A stretch of DNA of 64,000 nucleotides from Vreelandella neptunia (GCF_000712975.1 NZ_JHQL01000001.1:600625-664624); one strand, 5' to 3'; counted from the first letter of the stretch, positions 47,007-57,259 are shown. Notes: generated by a model not told the origin, from the letters alone. A program made the numbers and translations.

Positions 47007-47849
47007 TTACAGCAAGTTTAGCTTGATGGAGTAAATCATCGCGTTTTGATAAGCGTTCGGGGTACCCAGTTTGTTCTCTGAGTAGCGATACTGCACGCCA
47101 GTGGTAATTAAGTCAGAAGGATGCCACCACAAGCTAAGCGCGCCGTTGGTGCCCACACTACCTGCGGTGCCGTTTACGTAGTTTTGTTCCAGGTACTCAT
47201 TGTCACGACCAAAGGTCTGTTCATGCCAATTGGTAACGCTGAAGTTCTGGTTTAATGCGGTAAAGTCGTAACCTGCTACCCAGCCTGCCATGTAGCCGTT
47301 CATGCCGGTATAGCCATCGCTTTGTACCCGAGCGGCACCAATAAACGGTTTGAACCATAGGCCATTGTCGAACGTCGTGCGGTAGCCAAGGCCGAGAATT
47401 TGATCCTGCTCGCGGGCGTTGAAACCATAATCGCGGAAATCGTACAGGTGGGCGTAGATCGATAGCGGGCTGTCGCCTAAATAGATATGCGAGGTGACTT
47501 TTCCTGCGGTACGAAAGTTGTCTTTACCACCGCTCGATTCGTCAAACTGGTCATTAGTCGGATTCTCGAAATCGAAGAAGCCGTAAAATTCACCCCAGCT
47601 AAAGCCAACGCCGCCTTCGATTTCAACGAAGGTAAAATCGCTTTTTGCTGCATTATTCGCGGTGCGTGCCTCAGTGCCATTCGACCAGTCTAGGTAATTG
47701 ACTGACACGTTGGCAAACGACCACAGGCGGTCAAGGGGTTGCGGCTGACTATCGCCTGCGAATACCGGGGTTGCCAGTATAGAGCTTGCTAGTAAAACGC
47801 CAGCGCCAAGCGTGACGAAAGGGAAACGTGAAGGGGTTTGAGCAGTCAT
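47007..47849 (-). CDS. tsx: Tsx-family nucleoside-specific outer-membrane channel
   Basis: 280 aa. Signal peptide (hydrophobic 11-31, cleavage after VFA), then an antiparallel beta-barrel pattern of alternating aromatic residues ending in a terminal strand closing with LNLL. WSFANVSVNYLDWSNGTEA and FVEIEGGVGFSWGEFYGFFDFENP are Tsx/OmpK-type segments. It lets nucleosides cross the outer membrane and is the first gene of the operon, just downstream of paired DeoR operators. Confidence 0.92.
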   Translation of the reverse strand: MTAQTPSRFPFVTLGAGVLLASSILATPVFAGDSQPQPLDRLWSFANVSVNYLDWSNGTEARTANNAAKSDFTFVEIEGGVGFSWGEFYGFFDFENPTNDQFDESSGGKDNFRTAGKVTSHIYLGDSPLSIYAHLYDFRDYGFNAREQDQILGLGYRTTFDNGLWFKPFIGAARVQSDGYTGMNGYMAGWVAGYDFTALNQNFSVTNWHEQTFGRDNEYLEQNYVNGTAGSVGTNGALSLWWHPSDLITTGVQYRYSENKLGTPNAYQNAMIYSIKLNLL

Positions 47850-47895
47850 GAAAGCCTCAACAGGGTTTGTTATGGGTCGTGTGGGCTGGCGGTGA

Positions 47896-47932
47896 TGTTA
47901 AAATTATAACATTGAGTGTTATTTTTTTAACG
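47896..47932. promoter_or_regulatory. Tandem DeoR operators
   Basis: TGTTAAAATTATAACA (47896-47911) differs at 2 of 16 positions from the E. coli DeoR operator TGTTAGAATTCTAACA. A second site TGTTATTTTTTTAACG (47917-47932) keeps 9 of the 10 bases of the TGTTA/TAACA arms. Their starts are 21 bases apart, so two helical turns. They lie 47 bases before the tsx start and 180 before divergent deoR. Confidence 0.85.
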
Positions 47933-47968
47933 TTGATTTGCAAGTATTACGACATCAACGCTATGTAT

Positions 47969-47988
47969 ATGTGATATGAATCTCACAT
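47969..47988. promoter_or_regulatory. CRP-like palindrome with wide spacer
   Basis: ATGTGA and TCACAT arms are perfect but separated by 8 bases, two more than the TGTGA-N6-TCACA consensus of CRP. It may still be a binding site of another dimeric regulator between tsx and deoR. Confidence 0.4.
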
Positions 47989-48110
47989 GGCCGCAAGGCA
48001 GTGTATGGCAGTGGAAATATCATGAGGGCTGGCCCAGCATAGGTTTTGAATAGCCGCTAAGCGCTGATAGCAAATAACATCTGAACTTGAGATTAAAGGA
48101 GAGGTTTGCC

Positions 48111-48878
48111 ATGAATGACCGAAGCGCTCAGCGTTTGGCAAGGTTGCAAGAAGCGCTTGCCAGTGGGGGAACATTGCATCTACGCGATGCTGCTGAGCTG
48201 TGTGGTGTTTCTGAAATGACGATCCGTCGGGACGTTACTACGCAACCTTCGACGATTAGCTTATTGGGCGGTCGGTTAGTCATGGCAAGCTACCCTGGCG
48301 TAACGCCGGTGTACGATCTGACTGAACAGCAGGCGAGCCACTATCAAATTAAGCACCGCCTTTGTCAGCGAGTTGCTAGCTTGATTGAAGAGGGCGATAC
48401 ACTTTTTATCGACTGCGGTTCAACGCTAATTCCGTTGCTTAGCCAGCTTAGCCATTTCCGCGAGCTGACTGTGGTGACGTATGCCCTTAACGTGGCAAAT
48501 GCAGTAGCCGCGTTGCCGAATGTGCGGTTAGTGCTGCTAGGGGGGCTGTTTTATGCTTCGTCGCAATCGTTTGGCAGTGATGGTATGCGTACTGCTATTG
48601 AGCGTTTAGGCATTAATAAAGCACTGATCTCTGCGGCGGGGGTAGATTGCGAAAGGGGGGTTAGCTGTTTCCATTTTCACGAAGTGGCGCCAAAACAGGC
48701 CGCCATTGCGACTGCTATGCAGCGCCTATTGATTGTCGATGCCAGTAAATTTGGTTTAGTGCGTCCTGCCTATTTTGCCGCGTTATCCGATTTCGACATT
48801 GTCGTAACCGACGATGAGCATGCACCTAAATTGCTTGATTGCCTTCCTCGGGCATCACTAAGCGTGACGGTTGCCTAA
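48111..48878 (+). CDS. deoR: DeoR-family repressor of the deo operon
   Basis: 255 aa from ATG 48111, with AAAGGAGAGG upstream (an in-frame ATG at 48087 is not served by a site). N-terminal DeoR helix-turn-helix (LHLRDAAELCGVSEMTIRRD, about 25-45), then the ISOCOT-type sugar-phosphate sensor domain with IDCGSTLIPLL (about 103) and the KFGLVRPAY end. It should repress the deo genes and be released by deoxyribose-5-phosphate. It diverges from tsx across the paired operators. Confidence 0.93.
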   Translation: MNDRSAQRLARLQEALASGGTLHLRDAAELCGVSEMTIRRDVTTQPSTISLLGGRLVMASYPGVTPVYDLTEQQASHYQIKHRLCQRVASLIEEGDTLFIDCGSTLIPLLSQLSHFRELTVVTYALNVANAVAALPNVRLVLLGGLFYASSQSFGSDGMRTAIERLGINKALISAAGVDCERGVSCFHFHEVAPKQAAIATAMQRLLIVDASKFGLVRPAYFAALSDFDIVVTDDEHAPKLLDCLPRASLSVTVA

Positions 48879-49131
48879 CCTCTTACGATAGCAGCGTTAA
48901 ATCGTAAGTCGCCGGACTTCTGCTATCTTTAGTGCTAACCGTGATGGCGTTTAGTGAACGGTCAAACAGATGCCCGCCAGTTGGCGGCCATTATTGCTGT
49001 ATCGCTGCGCTTCAGATGTTGGCTCAGCTGATAACGCATACGCACAAAAACAACAAAGCGGACGAAGGTTGAGACTTGGCATCCTTCGTCTTAATTCTGG
49101 CGATACTCGTCCTGGTGGTAGGGGGCTCGTT

Positions 49132-50055
49132 ATGGATCATGCAGCATCCGCATCTCAACATGATGATCGATTAGTTGTGGCGCCCAGCCGTTGGCGCGAC
49201 CTGCTGGCGCTAACCAAGCCAGGGATCATTGGTGGCAATTTGATCGCAACGCTCGGCGGCTATTTTTTAGCCGCTCATGGAACATTCGATTGGATAACGT
49301 TTGCTGCTGTTATGGTGGGCATTGCCCTGGTCATCGCGTCTGGCTGTGCCTGCAATAATGTTATAGACCGCGATATTGATGCGCTAATGGCGCGCACTCG
49401 CCATCGCCCTCTGGCTAAAGGACGTGTCTCTATTACCCAAGCGCTAGGTGTGTCGGCGCTGCTTGGGGTAGCGGGTGTGGTGTGTTTGGCTTTGGGTACC
49501 AATGGCTTGACGGTGGCATTAGCGGTGATCGGCTGGGGGGTTTACGTAGGGCTGTATAGCCTCTATATGAAACGGCACTCTGAATACGGCACGCTGGTGG
49601 GTAGTCTTTCTGGGGCAATGCCGCCGGTCGTGGGTTACTGTGCGGTGACAGGGCAGTTTGATAGCGGTGCTTTCATGCTACTGGTCATCTTTTGTCTGTG
49701 GCAGATGCCGCACTCTTATGCGATTGCGATTTTTCGTTATGCGGACTACCGGCGTGCCTCGATCCCTGTTCTACCGGTAGTGCATGGTATTAAACGAGCC
49801 AAGCATCATATTCTTGGCTATATCATTGCGTTTATTCCTGCCTCACTGGCACTGGTACTGGCAAGCCAAGCGGGCGCCGGCTACCTGTTCGTGGCCTTGG
49901 CAATGGGGGGCTACTGGCTTTACTTAGCATTATGTGGCTTTCGACTGGGTGATGACGTGCGCTGGGCTAAAAAGGTGTTTGGCGTGTCCATCCTGACTAT
50001 TACCGCCATGAGCCTAGTCATGGTGTTGGAAGCCATGGTGCCGATGTGGGCGTGA
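49132..50055 (+). CDS. cyoE: Protoheme IX farnesyltransferase
   Basis: 307 aa from ATG 49132 (a purine-rich GGGGG stretch lies upstream). UbiA-fold membrane enzyme with eight to nine membrane segments. The first Asp-rich motif is in NNVIDRDIDALMARTRHRPL (about 79-98), and RYADYRRASIPVLPVVHG follows the second. It makes heme O from protoheme and farnesyl diphosphate for terminal oxidases. No cyoABCD or cta genes are in the window, so it is a stand-alone copy or detached from its operon. Confidence 0.94.
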   Translation: MDHAASASQHDDRLVVAPSRWRDLLALTKPGIIGGNLIATLGGYFLAAHGTFDWITFAAVMVGIALVIASGCACNNVIDRDIDALMARTRHRPLAKGRVSITQALGVSALLGVAGVVCLALGTNGLTVALAVIGWGVYVGLYSLYMKRHSEYGTLVGSLSGAMPPVVGYCAVTGQFDSGAFMLLVIFCLWQMPHSYAIAIFRYADYRRASIPVLPVVHGIKRAKHHILGYIIAFIPASLALVLASQAGAGYLFVALAMGGYWLYLALCGFRLGDDVRWAKKVFGVSILTITAMSLVMVLEAMVPMWA

Positions 50056-50095
50056 TACTTCGCCGCTCATTGAACGATAAATTCTGACGCTGAAC

Positions 50096-50139
50096 CTAAA
50101 ACGCCCCGAACAGCTCATTATCTGTTCGGGGCGTTTTAG
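50096..50139. terminator. Bidirectional intrinsic terminator between cyoE and pta
   Basis: An 18-bp perfect stem (50096-50113 with 50122-50139) with an 8-base loop. Its arms end in AAAA/TTTT, so it serves both converging genes. Confidence 0.93.
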
Positions 50140-50166
50140 TAGTGCGTACAAAGAGTGGCTAGTGGC

Positions 50167-52350
50167 CTAGCTTTCCCGCTGGCTCGCCTGAATCGCGGTG
50201 AGTGCAATGGTGTAAACGATATCGTCGACCATGGCGCCGCGGGAAAGATCGTTAACCGGCTTGTTCAAGCCTTGCAGCATCGGGCCTACACTGACCACAC
50301 GAGCGCTACGCTGTACGGCTTTATAGGTGGTGTTACCTGTGTTCAGGTCGGGGAAAACAAACACCGTTGCTTTGCCCGCAACAGGGGAGTCTGGGGCTTT
50401 TTGCTTGCCAACACTCTCAATAGCGGCTGCATCGTATTGCAAAGGACCGTCGATCGCGAGATGTGGAGCGCGCTCTTTGGCAATGCGGGTAGCTTCGCGC
50501 ACTTTATCAACATCGGCACCTGTGCCGGAATCACCGGTGGAGTAGCTGATCATGGCGACACGCGGTTCAATACCAAACGCTTCTGCCGAACGAGCGCTTT
50601 GAATAGCGATTTCTGCCAGTGTTTCTGCGTCTGGATCAGGATTAACCGCGCAATCTCCGTAGACCACAACTTGTTCCGGCAATAACATAAAGAAGATCGA
50701 TGATACTTGATTATATTCCGGTGCAGTTTTGATCAACTGGAAGGCTGGGCGCACGGTATTGGCAGTGGTGTGTACCGCACCGGATACAAGGCCATCGACT
50801 TCATCTAACTGCAGCATCATGGTGCCAAGTACCACGTTGTCCTGCAGCTGACCTTCAGCAGTGAGTTCATTTAGCTTGCCGCGCCGGCGTTCGACCATAG
50901 GGCTAATATATTTTGCTCGGGTACTTTCAGGGTCGATAATAGTTAGCGTATCTGGCAGCGTCAGGCCGCGATGACGGGCAACGTTTTCGATATCGTCGCG
51001 CTTGCCGAGCAGCACGCAGTCGGCAATACCACGGCGCTGACACACAATCGCGGCTTCAATGGTGCGTGGCTCATCGCCTTCAGGCAACACAATGCGCTTC
51101 TTGGCCTGCTGGGCAAGCTTAACGAGCTGGTGACGAAACGCTGACGGCGACAGGCGGTGAATGTAGCCACGGCTGAGCTTCGCTTTTAGCCACTCTAAAT
51201 CCATGTGGGCAGCCACATAACGTGCCACCTGTTCGGCACGCTCGAAATCATCCATAGGGATTTCGCGGCTGAGTTGGCTGAGGTTCTGGGCAGTGGTTAG
51301 GCTGTCAGTCTCTACTACCAGAACCGGAAGTCCGGTTTTAAGCGCCGGGCGGCACATTTCAATCATGTTGTCGTTAGGCAGGAAGCCATTAGTTAACAGT
51401 ACGCCTGCTAGCTGGGTGCCGTTCATGGTGGCCAACGCGGATGCTAGTATCACATCATCACGGTCACCAGAGGCGACGACCAAGCTGCCCGGTTTGAAAA
51501 TATGCAGTGCGTTGGCGGCACTGCGCGCGCACAGGCTGGTAGAAAGCACGCGGCGGCTAATGGCTTCCCCTTCATTGAGCATGGTGGCATTCAGCGCCCG
51601 CGCAACATCTAAAGTGCGCGGTGCGCTCAGGGTATTGCTGTAAGGCACCACGCCAATCAGATGAAAACTGTCGGTTGCTAGCGCTGGTGAATAGCGGCGC
51701 AGTTCATTGAGTATTGGCTCTTCAAGGTGGGGTTTAATTGTGCCAGGTGCTGCAGAAAGATCGTCTTCCTGCCCATAGGGCAGGTTTTTCATGCGCATTA
51801 AAATGCCGCCCAGCGTGCGACTGGAACTAACACCGCCAAAGCTTCTGGCATGCATATCCAGCTCTTCGGCAAGCTGTTGCGGTTCGTTTAAATCACCAGT
51901 ACCGACCAGGATGATACGTGCATTCAGGGCGTCGGCGAGTTGGGCATTGGTTTGGGTCGCATAGGTGGTGTGTTGGGTAGGAACAACGCCCTCCACCACG
52001 ACTAAGTCTAAGGCGCTGCCGTCTCGGTAGGCCTGTTGGGTGACCTGCTCAAAGAGCTCAACGACGTTTTCCATCAGCTCATCGGTTTGATCATCGCGTA
52101 GTAAACGTTCAAGCCGTGCCTGGGAAATAGGTGAGGGCGGGCGTTGATTCAGCGTACGCGACACCAGCGCCGTTGAACGGTCCAGTCCTGGGCCGTTTAG
52201 CTCATTTTGCATAAATGGCTTTAAAAAGCCGGCTTTCAGGCCGATGGTATCCAGCGCTTGAATTAACCCTAGGCAAGCGGAGGTTAACCCAGCTCCCATG
52301 CTAGTAGGCACCAGTAAGATAGCCTGGGGCTGCTCGGTAGCGTTGTTCAT
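50167..52350 (-). CDS. pta: Phosphate acetyltransferase (long form)
   Basis: 727 aa. An N-terminal P-loop-like region starts with [19 protein letters not shown], a DRTGG middle domain follows, and the C-terminal catalytic PTA_PTB domain (about 400-725) has [32 protein letters not shown] and [17 protein letters not shown]. It interconverts acetyl-CoA and acetyl phosphate. Its ATG overlaps the ackA stop by 4 bases (ATGA). Confidence 0.96.
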   Translation of the reverse strand: MNNATEQPQAILLVPTSMGAGLTSACLGLIQALDTIGLKAGFLKPFMQNELNGPGLDRSTALVSRTLNQRPPSPISQARLERLLRDDQTDELMENVVELFEQVTQQAYRDGSALDLVVVEGVVPTQHTTYATQTNAQLADALNARIILVGTGDLNEPQQLAEELDMHARSFGGVSSSRTLGGILMRMKNLPYGQEDDLSAAPGTIKPHLEEPILNELRRYSPALATDSFHLIGVVPYSNTLSAPRTLDVARALNATMLNEGEAISRRVLSTSLCARSAANALHIFKPGSLVVASGDRDDVILASALATMNGTQLAGVLLTNGFLPNDNMIEMCRPALKTGLPVLVVETDSLTTAQNLSQLSREIPMDDFERAEQVARYVAAHMDLEWLKAKLSRGYIHRLSPSAFRHQLVKLAQQAKKRIVLPEGDEPRTIEAAIVCQRRGIADCVLLGKRDDIENVARHRGLTLPDTLTIIDPESTRAKYISPMVERRRGKLNELTAEGQLQDNVVLGTMMLQLDEVDGLVSGAVHTTANTVRPAFQLIKTAPEYNQVSSIFFMLLPEQVVVYGDCAVNPDPDAETLAEIAIQSARSAEAFGIEPRVAMISYSTGDSGTGADVDKVREATRIAKERAPHLAIDGPLQYDAAAIESVGKQKAPDSPVAGKATVFVFPDLNTGNTTYKAVQRSARVVSVGPMLQGLNKPVNDLSRGAMVDDIVYTIALTAIQASQRES

Positions 52351-53531
52351 TCAGAGGTCTCCACGCAGTGGCGGGTTTCCATGGCGATACGTCCCTCTTC
52401 ATCAGTGGGAATGACCCATACTTCGGGACCATGGTGATCGGCGTTATCCACCTTGCCTTCTTTGCCGCGAATGGTGGCTTCGTTAGCCACATCATCGACA
52501 CTGAAACGAAAGTGAGGTAATAGTGCCAATACGTTACGACGAACGGTGGGTGAGTTTTCACCAATGCCGCCGGTAAAAATAATGCCATCGAGTTGTGGCA
52601 GGGCACAGGAGAGGGCCGCTAGCGATTTAGCAATCCGATAGCAAAATACGTCTAGCGCGAGTTTGGCACCTTTATGACCAGCCAGCGCTTGGTCTTCGAC
52701 CTCACGCATATCATTGGTCAGGCCGGAAAGGCCTAATAAGCCACTTTGCTTGTTAAGTACGTTGTCAATCTCATCCAGTGACCAATTTAGTTGGCGGTGA
52801 AGATGAGCATGCAAGCCAGGGTCGACATCGCCGCTGCGGGTTCCCATCACTAAGCCTTCCAGCGGCGTAAGCCCCATGCTGGTATCCAGGCTTTGGTTAT
52901 TCCAGATGGCGCTAGTAGAACAGCCATTACCTAGGTGAGCGGTCAGCCAGCCGCCTGCACCGCGGTTGCTTAATGTGGCGGCACGCTGGCTGACATATGC
53001 ATGGCTAGTGCCATGAAATCCGTAGCGACGGATTCCGTATTCGGTATACAACGCTTCAGGTAGTGCGTAGCGGTAGGCCCGTGGGGGCAGTGTTTGGTGA
53101 AAAGCAGTATCAAACACGGCTACCTGAGGCAGGTCAGGAAACACATCTTGGGTAGCGGCAATGCCCGCTAAGTTAGCCGGGTTATGCAGTGGCGCAAGCG
53201 CTGCAGTGGCTTCAATTGCATCAATAACATGATCGTCAATCATTGCCGCCTGGGTAAAGTGCTCGCCGCCGTGAACAATACGGTGCCCAACTGCACCGGG
53301 TACTCGACCTTCTAGTCGCTCAAGAATGGCCTTCAGCGCTTCAGCGTGATCAGCATTGGGTAGTGTCTGAGTGAAGCGTTTACCTGAGCTAGTATTGCCC
53401 TTTAAACAGGCTTCGCTACTGCCTAGTCGCTCTGCTAAACCCGCTAACCGTGATGCATTAGGGTCTGAATCAATCAACGCATATTTAATAGAAGATGAGC
53501 CGCAGTTAATGACCAGCACCGATGTGTTCAT
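52347..53531 (-). CDS. ackA: Acetate kinase
   Basis: 394 aa. [14 protein letters not shown] at the start (phosphate 1 site), [11 protein letters not shown] (about 100), the [14 protein letters not shown] motif (about 172) and [31 protein letters not shown] (about 200-230), with [11 protein letters not shown] near 325. It makes ATP from acetyl phosphate. First gene of the ackA-pta operon, which handles acetate overflow and scavenging. Confidence 0.97.
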   Translation of the reverse strand: MNTSVLVINCGSSSIKYALIDSDPNASRLAGLAERLGSSEACLKGNTSSGKRFTQTLPNADHAEALKAILERLEGRVPGAVGHRIVHGGEHFTQAAMIDDHVIDAIEATAALAPLHNPANLAGIAATQDVFPDLPQVAVFDTAFHQTLPPRAYRYALPEALYTEYGIRRYGFHGTSHAYVSQRAATLSNRGAGGWLTAHLGNGCSTSAIWNNQSLDTSMGLTPLEGLVMGTRSGDVDPGLHAHLHRQLNWSLDEIDNVLNKQSGLLGLSGLTNDMREVEDQALAGHKGAKLALDVFCYRIAKSLAALSCALPQLDGIIFTGGIGENSPTVRRNVLALLPHFRFSVDDVANEATIRGKEGKVDNADHHGPEVWVIPTDEEGRIAMETRHCVETSE

Positions 53532-53666
53532 AACAACCTTTATAAAGTAGTTAGCATAAAATTGGGGTAGACCTTAGTTTAGCATGCTGCGTTGCATGAT
53601 ATTAGCGGGCTATTGGGTTAGCCTTAACCTTAAAATGTCGGCACTCTGACGACATACCCACTGAAA

Positions 53667-54605
53667 ATGAGCCGTTTTTTTCTTATGTCTTCTTCGCCGT
53701 TACCCGTGCTGCTGCCGCGTCACTTAGCCATTCTTTTGATGATGTCAGTAGCGACGATGTTTGCTGCCAACCACGTTTCCGCGCGGTTAGCGTTTGATAA
53801 CGGCACTGGCTTGCTGCTTGCGGTATTAATGCGCTCAGGCGTGGCGTGTTTGATTTTGCTGACGTTGGTACTAGTTCAGAAGAAGCGACTCTGGCTACCT
53901 CCCAGCACCTGGCCATGGCAATTAGCGGTAGGGCTGCTTATTGCTATTCAAAGCGTGAGTCTTTATTCAGCGGTTGCACGCTTGCCGGTGGTTATTGCGC
54001 TCCTGCTGGTCAATACCTTTCCTATTCAACTAGCGCTGTTAAGTTGGGCACTAGGCGGGTCTCGGCCTTCACTGCGTAGCTGTCTGATTATGGGCACGAT
54101 CTTAATTGGGCTGTTAGTGGTGCTCGATATACCGAGTTGGTTTGCGGATGCTAATGCCATGGGGCCTGAATGGTTAGCCGGTATTGGATTTGGGTTAACT
54201 GCCGCTTTTGCGTTTGCTTGTGCGCTCTGGGTTACTGAGCATCGACTGGCAGGGGTTGGCAGCACGTTCCGTAGCTTGTTGACCATGCAAACGGTATTTA
54301 TTGTCATGATTGTTGGCGGGTTGCTGGGCGCAGTGCCTGGGGGAATGAGCTTGCCGGATAACAGCGCAGGCTGGACAGGACTAGCCTTATTGGCTTTGCT
54401 CTATGGCAGTGCTTTTTCCCTACTATTTATTTTCGTGCCTCGCCTGGATATGGCGCGCAATGCCCCGGTGATGAACTTCGAGCCAGTAGCGTCTTTATTA
54501 CTTGGTTATATCGTTCTAGGACAGATGCTTAGCCCAAGCCAACTGGTTGGCGGAGCAGTGGTGGTTGGTGGCATTGTTGTGCTCAGCCTTTCTAAAGGTC
54601 GTTAA
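53667..54605 (+). CDS. DMT-superfamily transporter (EamA)
   Basis: 312 aa with about ten membrane segments as two EamA repeats (about 20-145 and 170-310). ATMFAANHVSARLAF near the start and the second repeat end in EPVASLLLGYIVLGQMLSPSQLVGGAVVVGGIVVL are typical. The start is uncertain: MSRFF at 53667 and MSSSP at 53685 both lack a clear ribosome site. It probably exports or imports a metabolite; the substrate cannot be told. Confidence 0.85.
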   Translation: MSRFFLMSSSPLPVLLPRHLAILLMMSVATMFAANHVSARLAFDNGTGLLLAVLMRSGVACLILLTLVLVQKKRLWLPPSTWPWQLAVGLLIAIQSVSLYSAVARLPVVIALLLVNTFPIQLALLSWALGGSRPSLRSCLIMGTILIGLLVVLDIPSWFADANAMGPEWLAGIGFGLTAAFAFACALWVTEHRLAGVGSTFRSLLTMQTVFIVMIVGGLLGAVPGGMSLPDNSAGWTGLALLALLYGSAFSLLFIFVPRLDMARNAPVMNFEPVASLLLGYIVLGQMLSPSQLVGGAVVVGGIVVLSLSKGR

Positions 54606-54722
54606 GCTGGAGCGGAAAAAGGAAATTAAATGCAAGTTGAGCTGTTAAATTGCGTTCTCGATAGGGTTGAGCCACAATTAAAAAGTGTAAGGAAACACTG
54701 TTTTTTAACTGAGGTTTAACTT

Positions 54723-55232
54723 ATGAAGATGACCGTATTATCACTTACCTCCGCCGCGCTTTTCGTTGGTGCGAGTACTTTCGCGGCATCGGCTCAAGCG
54801 CAACAGCCCTTCCAGTACCCACAAGGATATGTGGGCGGTGATGCCATGTTTTGGAGCCTGAACCCAGAAAGAGGCTCTTCCCGCGATGACGTTGGCTTAC
54901 GTCTCCGCGGTGGGGCACAGTTCAATGACTATTTTGCCCTGGAAGCGCATTTAGGGTCTGGCGGTTCTGATGGCGGCGCCGAGCTAGATCATGTCGCCGG
55001 TGCCTATGCGAAAGGTATTGTACCCATTGCACCTGAAGTGCGTTTATACGGCTTAGCGGGCTTCACTGAGGTAGATATTAACAACGACCGTGAAACCGGT
55101 TTCTCCTACGGTGCAGGCGCGGAAATGGATATCGCCCCGAATGTCTCTGTAGGTGCGGACTATATGCGTTACTTGGATAAATCTGCCTATGATTTCGATG
55201 CTGCCAGCGTGGGTCTAAAGTACCGTTTTTAA
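54723..55232 (+). CDS. Small outer-membrane beta-barrel protein (OmpA/porin-like)
   Basis: 169 aa. Signal peptide (hydrophobic 5-22, cleavage after AQA), then an eight-stranded beta-barrel pattern (YVGGDAMFWSLN, VGLRLRGGAQFNDYFALEAHLG, GFSYGAGAEMDIAPNVSVGADYMRY) ending in SVGLKYRF, a C-terminal Phe needed for barrel insertion. Similar proteins are called outer-membrane beta-barrel or OmpW/OmpX-type; the exact role is unknown. Strong terminator follows at 55327. Confidence 0.85.
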   Translation: MKMTVLSLTSAALFVGASTFAASAQAQQPFQYPQGYVGGDAMFWSLNPERGSSRDDVGLRLRGGAQFNDYFALEAHLGSGGSDGGAELDHVAGAYAKGIVPIAPEVRLYGLAGFTEVDINNDRETGFSYGAGAEMDIAPNVSVGADYMRYLDKSAYDFDAASVGLKYRF

Positions 55233-55326
55233 GACTGTCACTTTAAAACAGTAACCATGCGCTGATCGAGGTGTATCGTTACAAAGATTACCTAGTACGG
55301 GCGTATCTATTCAGGCATCACCATGT

Positions 55327-55362
55327 AGCCCCTATCACGTAGTTAAGTGGTAGGGGCTTTTT
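55327..55362 (+). terminator. Intrinsic terminator after the beta-barrel gene
   Basis: 12-bp stem with one G-U (55327-55338 with 55347-55358), 8-base loop and T-run. The rest of the 367-base gap (55363-55599) is the TRAP operon promoter region, in which I see no clear operator. Confidence 0.88.
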
Positions 55363-55599
55363 GGTGGGTTCTCGATTTTGAGAGAGGAGCATTGATTAGT
55401 TTGGTAGATATTGGTTTTCCCCTTGACTAAGGCTGTGAAAAAGGCTGAGAGCAAAATTAGCCCGTATTTCTGAGGATGAGCATATTTTTGCAGAGTTTGG
55501 GCCAAATGCTGCGTTTGCGAAGCTGATAGTGTTGAAAATTAATAACTATTACAGGTAGCCAGCGAACAACCTCATAACGCTCTACAAAGGGAAACTACC

Positions 55600-56652
55600 A
55601 TGTATAAAATTAGTAAAATCGCCTTGGCAGTAGGACTAAGTGTCGGCCTTGCAACTGCTGCAAGTGCCGCTGAAATCGAGTGGCGTATGGCAACACCGTG
55701 GAGCGGTGGCCCGTGGCTTGAGCGTGATGCACAGATGTTTGCAGATCGCGTTAATGAGTTGACTAACGGAAAAATCGCTATCGAGGTCTATCCTGGCGGC
55801 ACGCTGGGCAGCGCACTGCGAGTTACCAACAGTGTTAAATCGGGGGTTGCCCAGGTAAGTCATAACTACATTAACTATGATTATGGCACTGACCCAACCA
55901 CCGCTCTATTGGCAGGTCACTCAAGCGGCCTAACGCCTGAAGAGTTTATGCTATGGATGTACGAGGGTGGTGGTGCAGATCTTTACGAAGAGTATCGTCG
56001 TGAAGTGTTCGATGTTGTAGCGTTCCCGTGTGCCATCCTCGGCACCGAAATTTTCCTCCACTCTAATAAGCCTGTCAGGACGCTTGAAGATTTCCAGGGG
56101 CTGCGACTGCGGACTTCTGGCGCATGGGCAGAAATTGCTTCTCGCCTAGGGGCTTCTACGGTAGTTATGGCAGGTAGTGATATCTACAGCGCCCTGGAAC
56201 GTGGCGTTATTGATGCTGCCGAGTGGGGAAGTCCTGAAATGAACCGTCCAACAGGCTTCCAAGAAGTTGCGCAATACGTTATTACGCCTGGTGTACACCA
56301 GTCGGGTGGCTTTCTTGAGTGCCAAGTCAATAGTGATACATGGGAAGAGCTGAGCGAAGAAGATCAGCGTATGCTGCGTCTTGCAGGTAAGTTATCGGTG
56401 TTTGATACGTGGCTAGCTAGCTCGTTTGCTGACTTAGAAGCTTATCAAGAACTCGTGGACGGTCCTAACGAGATAGTAGAATTGGATCAATCCTTCATCG
56501 ACGCCATTTATGAAGAAACGACTAAGTGGGAAGATGAATACGCCGCTGAAAACGAGTGGTTTGCCCGTGTTCTTGAATCTCAGCGCTCCTTTAAAAATGA
56601 TATGAATAGCTGGTCGGAATATCGTCTACCGATTGGTGTTATGGGTCGCTAA
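55600..56652 (+). CDS. dctP: TRAP transporter substrate-binding protein DctP
   Basis: 350 aa. Signal peptide (hydrophobic 7-22, cleavage after ASA). The mature part is a TRAP binding protein: ADRVNELTNGKIAIEVYPGGTLGSALRV near 48-75, the LRTSGAWAEIASRLGASTVVMAGSDIYSALERGVIDAAEWGSP segment (about 168-210) with the conserved carboxylate-binding Arg. It belongs to the DctP group that takes 2-oxo acids or C4-dicarboxylates. AAAGGGAAAC precedes the ATG. An intrinsic terminator lies between it and dctQ. Confidence 0.93.
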   Translation: MYKISKIALAVGLSVGLATAASAAEIEWRMATPWSGGPWLERDAQMFADRVNELTNGKIAIEVYPGGTLGSALRVTNSVKSGVAQVSHNYINYDYGTDPTTALLAGHSSGLTPEEFMLWMYEGGGADLYEEYRREVFDVVAFPCAILGTEIFLHSNKPVRTLEDFQGLRLRTSGAWAEIASRLGASTVVMAGSDIYSALERGVIDAAEWGSPEMNRPTGFQEVAQYVITPGVHQSGGFLECQVNSDTWEELSEEDQRMLRLAGKLSVFDTWLASSFADLEAYQELVDGPNEIVELDQSFIDAIYEETTKWEDEYAAENEWFARVLESQRSFKNDMNSWSEYRLPIGVMGR

Positions 56653-56672
56653 CAGCGATTAGGTAAATGATC

Positions 56673-56699
56673 AGAGAGGCCTTAGTGGGCCTCTCTTTT
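56673..56699 (+). terminator. Internal intrinsic terminator between dctP and dctQ
   Basis: A 9-bp perfect stem (AGAGAGGCC at 56673-56681 with GGCCTCTCT at 56688-56696), 6-base loop and T-run, inside an operon. It would give more binding protein than membrane subunits. Confidence 0.8.
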
Positions 56700-56743
56700 G
56701 TTGGCGTCTGCTTCCTGTCCCCCTTATACGCTGAGATTCCGTC

Positions 56744-57259
56744 ATGAAACTAATCCGATCCATAGAGGCGCTGACCCGCTTTGCTGGCTGGTTGGGCGCT
56801 CTTCTTGTACTTCCTTTAATTGGCGCATTAATCATTGAAGTGCTCAGCCGTTACGTTGCCGGCCGCCCTACGTTATGGGCTTTTGAAGTCAGCTATATGG
56901 TAATGGGAGCAATGTTTATGCTGGGGATGGCCAATGCGTTGCGTATCGGCCAACACGTCAGCGTGGACATTGTGTCTTTACAGCTGAGCGAAAAGGCCAA
57001 TGCCGCTATACGGGCAATTGGCTATGTGTTGTTCCTGCCGGTGTTAGTGTGGCTGGTATGGGAGCTTTCCAAGTACGCTCTCTCTGCGTTTGAAACCAAC
57101 GAACGCTCGGGACGCTCAGCCTGGAACCCAGTCGTATGGCCGATTTTTACGGTATGGTTTGTTGGCTTTGCGCTACTAGCCCTTCAGGTAATTGCCGAGT
57201 TGTTGAAATCAGTGTGTTTGATAACTGGTAAACATCACGTTAAGGAGCTAGCCGAATGA
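56744..57259 (+). CDS. dctQ: TRAP transporter small membrane subunit DctQ
   Basis: 171 aa with four membrane segments (about 15-35, 47-68, 88-108 and 129-150), the DctQ layout. LSRYVAGRPTLWAFEVSYMVMGAMFMLG is the family core. Starts 91 bases after dctP and overlaps the next ATG by 4 bases. Confidence 0.92.
   Translation: MKLIRSIEALTRFAGWLGALLVLPLIGALIIEVLSRYVAGRPTLWAFEVSYMVMGAMFMLGMANALRIGQHVSVDIVSLQLSEKANAAIRAIGYVLFLPVLVWLVWELSKYALSAFETNERSGRSAWNPVVWPIFTVWFVGFALLALQVIAELLKSVCLITGKHHVKELAE

Noticed and set aside
47969..47988. Classical CRP site
   Set aside because: Arms fit but the spacer is 8 instead of 6, so only listed as a low-confidence palindrome.
55496..55515. Possible sigma-54 promoter before dctP
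   Set aside because: Only the GG and GC and a few other bases match; too weak compared with the narK site.
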